Source: Tillandsia leiboldiana
Taxonomy: Eukaryota; Streptophyta; Magnoliopsida; Poales; Bromeliaceae
Assembly: GCA_029204045.2 (NCBI GenBank)
Contig: CM055071.1
Coordinates: 20,000,284-20,064,283, forward strand
Length of the DNA stretch: 64,000 bases
Direction: 5' to 3'
Both the position numbers and the translations under genes were made by a program. The notes under the pieces are model-generated. The model saw nothing but the letters and a program-made list of their open reading frames with translations, searched no databases and had not been told where the DNA came from. This document shows, one piece after another, positions 18,369 through 30,300 of this stretch (positions within the stretch are counted from its first letter, which is position 1; each line of letters begins with the position of its first letter).

Positions 18369-21300
18369 TGTCACGCCCCGGGTGTAAACCAGAACCCGGG
18401 CCCGTCTACAGATCCGCCGTGCACACGGTATTTCCCGTGTACACGAAGCGCCAAACCTGCTCAGCTAAAAGAGATAACCATAAAAGAGCAACAAAAACAG
18501 AGCTGAACTAAAACTAATACATCTCAGACTGAAGCTGGAAATAAAATACAATACATCTGTATAAATGATACATCTGTCCCTCCCAGCTCACCAAAATAAA
18601 TACAACCTGCTGGCAAAAGCCAGTCCCAAATGAAAAAGTACAACCGTCTGAGGAAACCTGGGTACACCAACAGTCCAGCTAACACGCTCATCCTGCCTCG
18701 AGATCTATCTACTCAGCCGTCCTCTCTCCTCGACCCGCCGCTAAAAGCCCAGCAGCACCCGCAGAAGACACTGCAAAACAAAGAAGAAGAAAAAGAGGAA
18801 AGAAGAATGGGGGTGAGAACTACTAGTAAACCAGTAGCCTCCCCTAGTGGGTAAAACCTCAAACTCTGACACCCCCACTAGGCCTACCAGAGGCAAAAAG
18901 GAAAGAAGAGTGGTAAGAAATGAAACCGCTGCCAAAAGGGAAATCTACCACTACTATGCCTCTAAAATACAGTCCTAGACTGTGATAACCGTAAGCAACA
19001 ATAACCAACCGTCCCAGATGAACCCAATCTGTACCGCCCTCATCATCGGGCAAATAAGCCGCGCCGATGTGATAGCAAGATTCCTGCTGCCGCCCTCATC
19101 ATCGGGCCAATAAGCCGCGCCGATGTGATAGCAAACCCTGTCCATAACTGTCCAGCCCCGGCCTCCGAAGGGGATCTCGAGGGGAGCTACCCACACGAGT
19201 AAAGCACCACCGGGCAATAACCGCGCCGGGGTAATAAAAGCCTCACCGGGCAATAACCGCGCCGGTGATAAAAGCAGGATTGGATCACAACTATAAAGCC
19301 CCCAGTGGAACACAACCCCCCACTAAAAGAAAACTGATTCCCCAATCAGATGCAAGAGTAACCATCCGGTCAATCGCCCAATATCCGCGATTGCCGCAAT
19401 ACCCCACAATCCACGACCAGGTCTCACGACCGACCTCCGGTCAACCGCCCAATATCCGCGGTCGCCGGAATAACCCACAATCACAATCATGTCCCACATC
19501 CGACATCTGGTCAACCGCCTACTATCCGCGGTTGCCACAAAACCCTCTAGTCCATAATCAAGCCCTATCACCGATGTCCTATAACCGACATCCGGTCAAC
19601 CGCCCAATATCCGCGGTCGCCGCCAAAACCCATGATCCATAATCCAGGCCCCGGCTACACTATCCCAAACCCCTGCTCAAACCCGAGCAAACCCACCTGA
19701 CTAACGAAAAGGAGAAGGAAGCAAACAAGGTTTCTCCTAAGTCAAGCTCCAGCATGAAAGTGTAGCGATAAAAGATGGCCTACCTAGATGTCCAAACAAG
19801 CATGCAAGTGTTCTCAAGGAAATAAAGAAAGAGGCGACCAATAGTGGTTCCACATGTGTAACGATTAATAACTCCGCATAGATATAACCATCATGCTAAA
19901 ACAGTATCCAACCACACATGTCTATAATCCATGATAAAGCATCGCTATCCACCTATGCATGTCATAAAATCCTCAATTAGTACCAACCACTAACAGGATA
20001 ATCATAACGCCCAGAATAAACATTCCATTCCACATGCAAGGTTAAATGCTAACATTCCATCCATACCAACATGTATAAGTCCCAACCACTATCAAATATC
20101 CACAATAGTAATTTCCATAGGAAAAGCTCACAATTTATATCACTTAAGCATGCATGTCCAAAAAAAAGCATCACTCTAATATTCCTAGTGAGCATGTCAA
20201 AATAGAGGTAAACAACAACCACCCACCTCGATCGCTAATTCCAAGTCCCAAAAAGTGCCCTCGCCCAAACCGATAAGCCGCCGCGATCGCTGTACAAAAT
20301 TCCCAAAAGAACATACATAAATAACAAACAAACTGCTCACAAAAACTGAACCACAAGGTTCTGTAAACAGGGATATTCACCTTCGGGGAAAAATTCAGAA
20401 AATTCCAAGAAAATTTGGGGATATTCCTCGTGATGTGTAGATGCAAAATGCCTTTTGAATCACCCCAATCCGATGCCTGTGCGCGAAGATATCGCCAAAA
20501 TACCACACCGCTGTCCCAAAACTCCGCCCCAGAAAATGAGGTCACAAGATGATCCGAAAACCCATGAAAAGCTCAGAATGGGAAAAACCAGTAAACATGG
20601 GAAACATAGCCCTACCTGTCGTGAAGCCAACGGCGCAAGAATCGCCTCATTCGGAGGTCGGAGTAAGCCGGGGGAGTCCTCGCACCGAAATGCGACGAAG
20701 AAGAACACAAACGAACGAGCGTCGCGCCGCGCCGTAAAAATGGTAACCTTGGGATGCGTGCAGCTGAAAAATCTGGAACTCTGCAGATTGAATCGCCACA
20801 GGGAGATGAAGAAAACTCGTGAAGGTGGCACTGTGAAAGGAGGAGCAGGGGAAAAGTTCTCTGCAAAGGAACTCGGCCTATTTATACAAGCTGGAAACAA
20901 ATCCGAAAATACCAAACCTGTCCCAAATTTCCGGGCGCTCCAACTTTCGGGCGGCTACAGTGTTGGGCCCGGCCCAACACTGTGCGCGCCCGGAAGTTCC
21001 CCAGGCCTCCACGTCGCCCCCCGCACAGCGTACAGCCACGCTGGCCGCCCCCTACGCGACGCGTGGGCCAATGCCGCGGCGACACGTGGCGCGCACCCAG
21101 TCAACGCCCGCCTGCCGCGCCCACGTGCCCGCCTGCGCCCGCCGCCTGCGCCCCCTGCCAGGCGCGAATCCCGAGGCGCCCCGGTTCACCTCCGTGGACC
21201 CAGACTCCGTGAGCCCACCAACCAGAAGACGCCACGTGTCCCGCCGGTCCATGCACCACGCCCGACTGTGTCACGCCCCGGGGGTTCGAATCGCGCGGAA

Positions 21301-22108
21301 GAGGAGCCACCGATGCCCCTGATTCAGCCATATTTTTTTTTTTTTGTAAAACATTACTCCCCGGCGCGTGCACAGACCCGCCGCATACACAAATTCGCTC
21401 TGCAAATGAGCAGAGGCCCCTTTGTATATGCACGGCGTCTCAACTACAAAGTGTCTCACAAGGCGTAGTACATACAATCTCTAACCACATCAGTTGGGGT
21501 CTCGTACACATACAACCAAACAATTCACGTGACATTCTAGCATTCACTTAGAGCATAGAGGCCGGTGTTTTGAAAGGATAAATAATCACAAGGTTTTGAA
21601 AGCGGCATCCACACGATGCCCTCGTTTGTGAAAACAGTTCGTAAACACATAAATCCCACAAGGTTTATAAAGCTTGGTGCCCACACGACACCCACGTTTT
21701 AAAAATAGTTTTCACAAACGGTTTTTCTTTGTTTTTCATCGTTCAAAACGGCCAAGTAAGAGAGAACGTAGTATTCATTCAATTATTCAAAAAGAAAGGA
21801 AAGAAAAGGGCAACATCCACTTCGACCCCACGGGGGTGTCGCAATCCACAACTAGCTACCATGAATAATAAAAGAAAAGGGAAAGAAGAGTCACTGTATC
21901 TGAAGTCACCCATAAATCAGATCAGCACCCTAACGTCCTCACCGGCGCCCTAGCACTCGCCCCTGGACGAACCTGTCACGAAGTGGGAAGTCAGTGACTA
22001 GAAATAGCATGATAAGCGTAGTAAACAAAGATAAGGCAAACCACAAACACCGGAGCAACTATCCCTCCCATGCACCTTCCACCTTAACCACACCCTGTAT
22101 CATTACGA

Positions 22109-22300
22109 CATCGGGCACCTTCCCCGTTGCCCACCGCCGAGCACCTGCCTCACAAAGCAACATCGGGCACCTTCCCCGATGCCCACCGCCGAGCACCTGC
22201 CTCGGCCGCCGAGCACCTGCCTCGCAAAGCAACATCGGGCACCTTCCCCGATGCCCACCGCCGAGCACCTGCCTCGGCCGCCGAGCACCTGCCTCGACGT
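22109..22300. repeat. S1 tandem repeat, 72-bp unit, about 2.5 copies
   Basis: The phrase CATCGGGCACCTTCCCCG recurs at 22109, 22161 and 22233, each followed by CGCCGAGCACCTGCCTC, which is itself doubled inside the unit. Confidence 0.8.
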
Positions 22301-22375
22301 CACCGCTCACACCCCCCACCCATGGGGGCCCCCATTCCTAACGCCACCTCCGCGTGGGGTACACGGGTCAACGTA

Positions 22376-22440
22376 CCACTTTTCCGGAAAAGCACACCCT
22401 TGCGGTGGCCAAACCGCGGGTGTGCGTGTAGCAAATTTGA
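22376..22440. other. S1 palindrome and hairpin shared with S2
   Basis: CTTTTCCGGAAAAG (14-bp palindrome) followed by GCACACCC..GCGGT-GGCCAA-ACCGC-GGGTGTGC, a hairpin with 13 paired bases. The same pair of structures is in S2 at about 60430-60486, although the two LTRs differ elsewhere. Confidence 0.65.
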
Positions 22441-22769
22441 GCCTCAGATTGACATTGAGTATCATAACATAACATAACATAACAGGGTTAGTGCATAAAC
22501 AGAAGGAGACTGACAATTCCACCTTGCCCCAACATGCTATTTCTAACAGTTAAACCCCATTCCCGAAACCCCCGGGAACGTACCCACCTTGTGTGCGTCG
22601 TCCTGCGTTCGTCCAGTCCGCGTCTGTGCTCCAGTCGCCCACAGCGTCCCGCACTCCTGAAGGAACATAGGCAAATCGAGACTTAGAAGTCCGAAACTTA
22701 CAACGACTCCCTACAGCGTGCGGCGGAGTTCTTCGCACGGCACCGGCCCGTGCGGCGCACACTCCGCCC

Positions 22770-23965
22770 GGGCACAGCATCGCGTGGCCCCAGCCCGCGC
22801 GGGCGCCCCTCCTGCGGCGGCCCCGCGCGGCCAAGCGCCGCGCGAGTGCGTTGCCCGTGGTGCGGGGCGACCCCGCGCGGCCCCAGCCCACGCGGGCGCC
22901 CCACCTGCGAGCGGCCCTGCGCGGCCAAGCGCCGCGCGAGCGCGCTGCCCGCGGTGCGGGTGCGACCCCGCGCGGCACCAGCCCGCGCGGGCGCCCCACC
23001 TGCGGGCGGCCCCGCGCGGCCAGCGCCGCGCGGGCGCCTCGCCCGCGGTGCGGGGCGACCCTGCGCGGCACCAGCCCGCGCGGGCGCCCCACCTGCGGGC
23101 GGCCCCGCGCGGCCAGGCGCCGCGCGGGCGCCTCGCCCGCGGTGCGGTGGGCGACCCCGCGCGGCACCAGCCCGCGCGGGCGCCCCACCTGCGGGCGGCC
23201 CCGCGCGGCAAAGCGCCGCGCGGGTGCCTCGCCAGCGGTGCGGGGGCGACCCCGCGCGGCACCAGTCCGCGCGGGCGCCCCACCTGCGGGCGGCCCCGCG
23301 CGGCAAAGCGCCGCGCGGGTGCCTCGCCCGCGGTGCGGGGGCGACCCCCGCGCTGGCACCAGCCCGCGCGGGCGCCCCACCTGCGGGCGGCCCCGCGCGG
23401 CCAAGCGCCGCGCGGGTGCCTCGCCCGCGGTTGCGGGGGCGACCCCGCGCTGCACCAGCCCGCGCGGGCGCCCCACCTGCGGGCGGCCCCGCGCGGCCAA
23501 GCGCCGCGCGGGTGCCTCGCCCGCGGTGCGGGGGCGACCCCGCGCGGCACCAGCCCGCGCGGGCGCCCCACCTGCGGGCGGCCCCGCGCGGCCAAGCGCC
23601 GCGCGGGCGCCTCGCCCGCGGTGCGGGGGCGACCCCGCGCGGCACCAGCCCGCGCGGGCGCCCCACCTGCGGGCGGCCCCGCGCGGCAAAGCGCCGCGCG
23701 GGCGCCTCGCCCGCGGTGCGGTGGCGACCCCGCGCGGCACCAGTCCGCGCGGGCGCCACACCTGCGGGCGGCCCCGCGCGGCAAAGCGCCGCGCGGGTGC
23801 CTCGCCCGCGGTGCGGGGGCGACCCCGCGCGGCACCAGCCCGCGCGGGCGCCCCACCTGCGGGCGGCCCCGCGCGGCCAAGCGCCGCGCGGGTGCCTCGC
23901 CCGCGGTGCGGGGCGGCCCCGCGCGGCACCCAGCGCCGCGCGGCGCCCCGCCCGCGGCCGGTCCG
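22770..23965. repeat. S1 GC-rich 95-bp tandem array, about 12 copies
   Basis: CCACCTGCGGGCGGCCCC recurs at 22901, 22996, 23089, 23185, 23280, 23377, 23473, 23568, 23663, 23758 (one change) and 23853, so the period is 93-97 bp, mostly 95. The unit is almost all G and C, full of CpG, and contains self-complementary CCGCGCGG parts. Since 95 is not a multiple of three, the long open frames on both strands are composition artefacts. Confidence 0.9.
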
Positions 23966-24164
23966 GCGGCGGCGGCGGCGGTGTTCCCCGTGAAGACTCT
24001 ACACAACAAAACTAATAAAAACTCACCTTTGATCCGCCGGAAAAGAGAGGAAGAGGATCGTCCTAACGTTGCCCGGTTGATCCCGCGAGCAAGAACCTCC
24101 GTCCTTTCCTCGAAAGCCCCGCCGTCGGTCGTACAAGAGCGAAAAAGGGTTGGGTCCCCGTTTT

Positions 24165-24330
24165 ATTCTCCTCTTTTTCCCTCTCGTGGTGTCTCTTAAA
24201 GAGAAACCCTAGCCGTCCTTCACTCTCTCTTTTTTCCCTCTCGTGGTGTCTCTTAAAGAGAAACCCTAGCCGTCCTTCACTCTCTCTTTTTTCCCTCTCG
24301 TGGTGTCTCTTAAAGAGAAACCCTAGCCGC
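24165..24330. repeat. S1 57-bp tandem repeat, nearly 3 copies
   Basis: TCGTGGTGTCTCTTAAAGAG starts at 24184, 24241 and 24298. Each unit has the palindromic TCTCTTAAAGAGA and AAACCCTAGCCG, and lies close to the 5' end of the S1 LTR in its own sense. Confidence 0.85.
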
Positions 24331-25290
24331 CGAACGAAGGGACCTAGGAGGGAACACCTAAAACCCTAGGTTCCTCAAAGGGTAAGAGAATAATTAATTA
24401 ATAGGGACAGATCCAGCGGCTATAATTACCTCGAGAAACGTGCCGATCGTCCGCACGGATTCCGGGGCGCCTAAGTGGGGTCCGAACTTCGGAAAATTAT
24501 TCCGGGTGAACCGGGAGTCGGAATCTGAAACCGATCGCGCCCCCGTTCTCCATTTCGCGAGCCCTTCGGCCTAAAAATGTCCGCGAGCCCCAACGGATTC
24601 TCCGGAAAAACACCAAAAATTGTCCCTCAGTCGGGCAGTCGAAGAAAAAGGGGTAACGGGGAGGGTCACGGAAAAGTCAGGTCTTACAGACTGCTCCCTA
24701 GACCAAGTCCACTGCACCGACCAATCCAGTAATGCCACGTGTCCAACCCCCCGGTCCACCGTGCGCCCCGCACTCTCCGTAGACCCCGCCCCGCGGACCG
24801 GCCCACTCCTGAGCCGCCACGCGTCCCGCCCCCGGTGCACGCCTGCCGCGTGGACCGGGCGGCCCGCGCCTCCGTCCGCCGCGCTGCCTGCGGCTGCTCC
24901 GCCGCTGCCGCCGCCGCCGGAAACACTGTTCCGGCATGAACAGTACCCGATGCTCAAAAATAACAAGTGGGTAGTCCGTTTTGACCGTTTTCGCGCGCTG
25001 AATCCGAATTTGATGTCCATTTTGCCAAATTCCAACTCCAAAATTTGCCGAAGGCATCCGGAAAGGTAATGCTTGGTCCAAACTTCGCGCTGAGTCCATT
25101 TTTAATATCCGCTTCGCGCGAAACCACTTCTAACGATCCGACGGAGTCCACTGATCACCCACGTGATCCAGTAAGCCCGAAGTCCGCCACTTGTCTCCAA
25201 TTGGTGCCCAACACCTCCAACACACAGTACAGACTCCCCAGATGTCACCAATGACTCCACCACAGCTCTGCAGAGATCCAGGTCATCACA

Positions 25291-25327
25291 TCCTCCCCCA
25301 CTAAAAGAAAGTTTCGTCCTCGAAACT
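25291..25327 (-). other. G3 polypurine tract and pre-PPT hairpin
   Basis: Minus strand: hairpin AGTTTCG-AGGA-CGAAACT (25327-25310), then AGTGGGGGAGGA (25302-25291) touching the LTR. The tract is identical to that of G2. Confidence 0.85.
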
Positions 25328-26477
25328 AAAATCAATCCTCAACCCGAAACCTCAACCAATAGAGGGGGTAAATATCCAATCATCCACCACTCAAGCTCCC
25401 AAAGCTGTCTAGTACCTCCTCCAGAGACGCGATACAACCCTCGGGTCTCTAACTAGAACAAAATAGAGGCGGGCATTCCAGAAAAACCGCACCACCTCAT
25501 CCAAGTACAGCTGGGCTAACCGCTCGAGCTACCAAGTAGTCTGCATCGGTACAAGCATCCGCTCCTCCCAAGGTCTCAGATAATCCAAGCACAAGTCCAT
25601 CGACACAAAAGCTTGATCCCCATACCTCTGTACTCCCAAGGTATCCAATATAACCCCCCCAACTGATCACGTAGACTCTGCTCTCAAATCTCTAAGCCGT
25701 CGGGATGTAGAAGCAATTCCCCGACTCTCCGGCATCAACACCCAGCCAAAAGTCTACTCATCCACAGCGAAACATCCGCCTCGCTCCCGAAGTCAAAACT
25801 ATAGAGGCGAAGATAACCCTCAAGCAACCCAAGTACACCAACACCTCCGGGCCTGGCTCCCCAAGAAAACTGTCCTCGCGGCATAATCAACCACCGTGAA
25901 AGAAAACTGAACCCCGCTAGTCCAACAAGTACCACTACACCGACCGCTGTAACATATGTGCTCCGACTGTCTCAGAAATCCACTATCCTGGAAAAAGAAA
26001 TCGGGAATGCCTCCACCGACTGATCTGTCCTCTATCACCCGGCGCCAAGCGCCTTAACCAGAACTCGTCTCAGGCGGTAGATCCCAATCCAAAGGAACCA
26101 CAATACCACGCTCCACACCCGGCGCCTACTCCAATGAGGCGTCCTAAATCCGTACTGGAGGGACCCAACGAATTACAAGGTATCCTGGCGCAATCCACTC
26201 TCAGACACTTATATCCTATGCGCCCCGTCCCTCTATACATGGAGCGTGCAGTTCAGCAACTGCGTTAACTCTTGCCATAAAAGACCTTCAAGTACTCTCT
26301 ATCCCCCACCGAACAAGACCCTGCCTCCAAGGGCTCCATACTCCATCCCACAAATCGGAATGACTCATCCGCCAAAACTGGCTCGCTTGATCAAAGCAAT
26401 CCCACAGCTTACCCGCTGTCAACTGTCCACCCTACCTCGGTGCCCCAACACTAAACGTCGGCACGGAGGGGGCTACT

Positions 26478-26866
26478 CGCTACTCCGACAACTGTGCCAC
26501 TGCGCTGATCCGACAACTGTGTCACCACTCCGACAACTGTGCCACTGCGCTGATCCGACAACTGTGTCACCACTCCGACAACTGTGCCACTGCGCTGATC
26601 CGACAACTGTGTCATGGCCCCGACAACTGTGCCACTGCGCTGATCCGACAACTGTGTCACCACTCCGACAACTGTGCCACTGCGCTGATCCGACAACTGT
26701 GTCACCACTCCGACAACTGTGCCACTGCGCTGATCCGACAACTGTGTCACCACTCCGACAACTGTGCCACTGCGCTGATCCGACAACTGTGTCACCACTC
26801 CGACAACTGTGCCACTGCGCTGATCCGACAACTGTGTCACCACTCCGACAACTGTGCCACTGCGCT
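26478..26866. repeat. 45-bp tandem repeat in G3, about 8.6 copies
   Basis: Units carry CCGACAACTGTGCCACTGCG followed by CTGATCCGACAACTGTGTCA; each unit thus holds two copies of CCGACAACTGTG. Copies are nearly identical, with one variant (ATGGCC) in the fourth. Period 45 gives a 15-residue periodic frame on both strands with no start context or domain. Confidence 0.9.
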
Positions 26867-27062
26867 GCAGATCTGCCTCCAACACAGCTACCCTTCGGGT
26901 CCGGAGTTCTCAGACTCCAATCTGGGTATCCGGCCCGAAACAACCAGCTCAGACCCAACTGCCGCACCAAGGTGCACCCGGGTCAGGGCCCAACGTCGGG
27001 GAGACACCGCTCACCACGACAAAACCGCAAATCAGCACACCCCAAACACTCGACCCAATCTA

Positions 27063-27198
27063 GCGAAAGTCAAAGACATCCCTCTATTTTTGTAACTTTA
27101 TGTTGTCTGCAGCCAACATAACTGTCCCACAAAAATAGGATATGTCGATCCCTCTTCACTCACATGAAGAGTCAAACAAATAAATCACCGACTTTCGC
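27063..27198 (-). other. G3 structured leader domain (dimerisation-signal-like hairpin)
   Basis: Closing stem GCGAAAGTC (27063-27071) with GACTTTCGC (27190-27198). Middle 10-bp stem CTATTTTTGT (27084-27093) with ACAAAAATAG (27129-27138). Inner stem 27098-27105 with 27114-27121. Loop 27106-27113, GCTGCAGA in sense. Kept although the element has no coding capacity. Confidence 0.78.
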
Positions 27199-27278
27199 AA
27201 AGTGTCGCGTCTCTCACGCACTAACATCCTAGGGTCCGCCGAAAAGCCTAGGGTTTCCTAAGTCCCAAATGACCTATC

Positions 27279-27295
27279 CCTAAGCTCTGATACCA
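27279..27295 (-). other. G3 primer-binding site
   Basis: Minus strand TGGTATCAGAGCTTAGG, close inside the right-hand (5') LTR. Confidence 0.9.
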
Positions 27296-27302
27296 CCTAA
27301 TC

Positions 27303-30300
27303 TGTCACGCCCCGGGTGTAAACCAGAACCCGGGCCCGTCTACAGATCCGCCGTGCACACGGTATTTCTCGTGTACACGAAGCGCCAAACCTGCTCAGCT
27401 AAAAGAGATAACCATAAAAGAGCAACAAAAACAGAGCTGAACTAAAACTAATACATCTCAGACTGAAGCTGGAAATAAAATACAATACATCTGTATAAAT
27501 GATACATCTGTCCCTCCCAGCTCACCAAAATAAATACAACCTGCTGGCAAAAGCCAGTCCCAAATGAAAAAGTACAACCGTCTGAGGAAACCTGGGTACA
27601 CCAACAGTCCAGCTAACACGCTCATCCTGCCTCGAGATCTATCTACTCAGCCGTCCTCTCTCCTCGACCCGCCGCTAAAAGCCCAGCAGCACCCGCAGAA
27701 GACACTGCAAAACAAAGAAGAAGAAAAAGAGGAAAGAAGAATGGGGGTGAGAACTACTAGTAAACCAGTAGCCTCCCCTAGTGGGTAAAACCTCAAACTC
27801 TGACACCCCCACTAGGCCTACCAGAGGCAAAAAGGAAAGAAGAGTGGTAAGAAATGAAACCGCTGCCAAAAGGGAAATCTACCACTACTATGCCTCTAAA
27901 ATACAGTCCTAGACTGTGATAACCGTAAGCAACAATAACCAACCGTCCCAGATGAACCCAATCTGTACCGCCCTCATCATCGGGCAAATAAGCCGCGCCG
28001 ATGTGATAGCAAGATTCCTGCTGCCGCCCTCATCATCGGGCCAATAAGCCGCGCCGATGTGATAGCAAACCCTGTCCATAACTGTCCAGCCCCGGCCTCC
28101 GAAGGGGATCTCGAGGGGAGCTACCCACACGAGTAAAGCACCACCGGGCAATAACCGCGCCGGGGTAATAAAAGCCTCACCGGGCAATAACCGCGCCGGT
28201 GATAAAAGCAGGATTGGATCACAACTATAAAGCCCCCAGTGGAACACAACCCCCCACTAAAAGAAAACTGATTCCCCAATCAGATGCAAGAGTAACCATC
28301 CGGTCAATCGCCCAATATCCGCGATTGCCGCAATACCCCACAATCCACGACCAGGTCTCACGACCGACCTCCGGTCAACCGCCCAATATCCGCGGTCGCC
28401 GGAATAACCCACAATCACAATCATGTCCCACATCCGACATCTGGTCAACCGCCTACTATCCGCGGTTGCCACAAAACCCTCTAGTCCATAATCAAGCCCT
28501 ATCACCGATGTCCTATAACCGACATCCGGTCAACCGCCCAATATCCGCGGTCGCCGCCAAAACCCATGATCCATAATCCAGGCCCCGGCTACACTATCCC
28601 AAACCCTTGCTCAAACCCGAGCAAACCCACCTGACTAACGAAAAGGAGAAGGAAGCAAACAAGGTTTCTCCTAAGTCAAGTTCCAGCATGAAAGTGTAGC
28701 GATAAAAGATGGCCTACCTAGATGTCCAAACAAGCATGCAAGTGTTCTCAAGGAAATAAAGAAAGAGGCGACCAATAGTGGTTCCACATGTGTAACGATT
28801 AATAACTCCGCATAGATATAACCATCATGCTAAAACAGTATCCAACCACACATGTCTATAATCCATGATAAAGCATCGCTATCCACCTATGCATGTCATA
28901 AAATCCTCAATTAGTACCAACCACTAACAGGATAATCATAACGCCCAGAATAAACATTCCATTCCACATGCAAGGTTAAATGCTAACATTCCATCCATAC
29001 CAACATGTATAAGTCCCAACCACTATCAAATATCCACAATAGTAATTTCCATAGGAAAAGCTCACAATTTATATCACTTAAGCATGCATGTCCAAAAAAA
29101 AGGATCACTCTAATATTCCTAGTGAGCATGTCAAAATAGAGGTAAACAACAACCACCCACCTCGATCGCTAATTCCAAGTCCCAAAAAGTGCCCTCGCCC
29201 AAACCGATAAGCCGCCGCGATCGTTGTACAAAATTCCCAAAAGAACATACATAAATAACATACAATGCTCACACAAAACTGTCCCAAACACAACAGTCCA
29301 CAGTTCCCCTATTTTTACCTGCGAGAAATGCCCGGAAAATTCCAAGAAAAATACCGTCACGATCCTCGCGACGAACCCGTCGAAACGACTACCTGCACAC
29401 TCAAATCCGAGTTTCCTACACTGAGAAACAAATCCGACAAGAGAACCATCTCGAAACAAACTGCTCACAAAAACTGAACCACAAGGTTCTGTAAACAGGG
29501 ATATTCACCTTCGGGGAAAAATTCAGAAAATTCCAAGAAAATTTGGGGATATTCCTCGTGATGTGTAGATGCAAAATGCCTTTTGAATCACCCCAATCCG
29601 ATGCCTGTGCGCGAAGATATCGCCAAAATACCACACCGCTGTCCCAAAACTCCGCCCCAGAAAATGAGGTCACAATATGATCCGAAAAACCCATGAAAAG
29701 CTCGGAATGGGAAAAACCAGTAAACATGGGAAACATAGCCCTACCTGTCGTGACGCCAACGGCGCAAGAATCGCCTCATTCGGAGGTCGGAGTAAGCCGG
29801 GGGAGTCCTCGCACCGAAATGCGACGAAGAAGAACACAAACGAACGAGCGTCGCGCCGCGCCGTAAAAATGGTAACCTCGGGATGCGTGCCGCTGAAAAA
29901 TCTGGAACTCTGCAGATTGAATCGCCACAGGGAGATGAAGAAAACTCGTGAAGGTGGCACTGTGAAAGGAGGAGCAGGGAAAAAGTTCTCTGCAAAGGAA
30001 CTCGGCCTATTTATACAAGCTGGAAACAAATCCGAAAATACCAAACCTGTCCCAAATTTCCGGGCGCTCCAACTTTCGGGCGGCTACAGTGTTGGGCCCG
30101 GCCCAACACTGTGCGCGCCCGGAAGTTCCCCAGGCCTCCACGTCGCCCCCCGCACAGCGTACAGCCACGCTGGCCGCCCCCTGCGCGACGCGTGGGCCAA
30201 TGCCGCGGCGACACGTGGCGCGCACCCAGTCAACGCCCGCCTGCCGCGCCCACGTGCCCGCCTGCGCCCGCCGCCTGCGCCCCCTGCCAGGCGCGAATCC

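Larger units (their letters stand above)
21269..24688 (-). mobile_element. S1: solo LTR of another Gypsy family (3420 bp)
   Basis: Bounded TGTCACGCCCC...GTCTTACA with TSD GACTG on each side (21264-21268, 24689-24693). The G3 LTR continues across the junction exactly as in its uninterrupted copy at 30380-30420. No internal domain, so it is a solo LTR left by LTR-LTR recombination. The shared CCCCGGGGCGTGACA end (minus strand) sets its orientation. It holds three separate tandem-repeat blocks. Confidence 0.88.
18369..25290 (-). repeat. G3 3' LTR (left copy), interrupted by solo LTR S1
   Basis: Matches 27303-30994 almost base for base. Differences: S1 at 21269-24688 and a missing stretch of about 195 bp near 20325 that the other LTR has at about 29256-29455. 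TATA on the minus strand at 20877-20887 (GTATAAATAGG). Inverted repeat of 13-bp arms at 20957-20983. CCAAT-N10-CACGTG at 21068/21083 and 24721/24736. Short frames on either strand are duplicated in both LTRs and show no domain. Confidence 0.92.
25291..27302 (-). pseudogene. G3 internal region with integrase remnants only
   Basis: On the minus strand about 25560-25430 resembles the integrase of G2 between the first and second catalytic Asp: the stretch around 25495-25550 matches the codons for 'TW.LERLAQLYLDE', and about 25435-25470 matches the following region up to the second Asp, both with broken frame. No gag, protease or RT motif is seen. The plus-strand frame over 26246-27121 is a by-product of the 45-bp repeat. 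The internal region thus looks like a deletion derivative of an autonomous relative. Confidence 0.65.

Noticed and set aside
20455..21468. Plus-strand frame of 337 codons in the G3 LTR
   Set aside because: It crosses the S1 insertion boundary at 21269, so it cannot be an ancestral gene; its first part repeats in the other LTR as expected of LTR sequence.
22550..24199. Long open frames (up to about 490 codons) on both strands, rich in Ala, Arg, Gly and Pro
   Set aside because: They lie in the 95-bp GC array. The period is not a multiple of three, all frames are open because stop codons are AT-rich, and no domain is present.
26478..26866. Repeat array resembling a CRISPR
   Set aside because: Head-to-tail units without unique spacers, in a plant retroelement.
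26246..27121. Plus-strand frame of 291 codons with a 15-residue periodic protein
   Set aside because: Product of the 45-bp tandem repeat inside a minus-strand non-autonomous element; both strands give a periodic frame.
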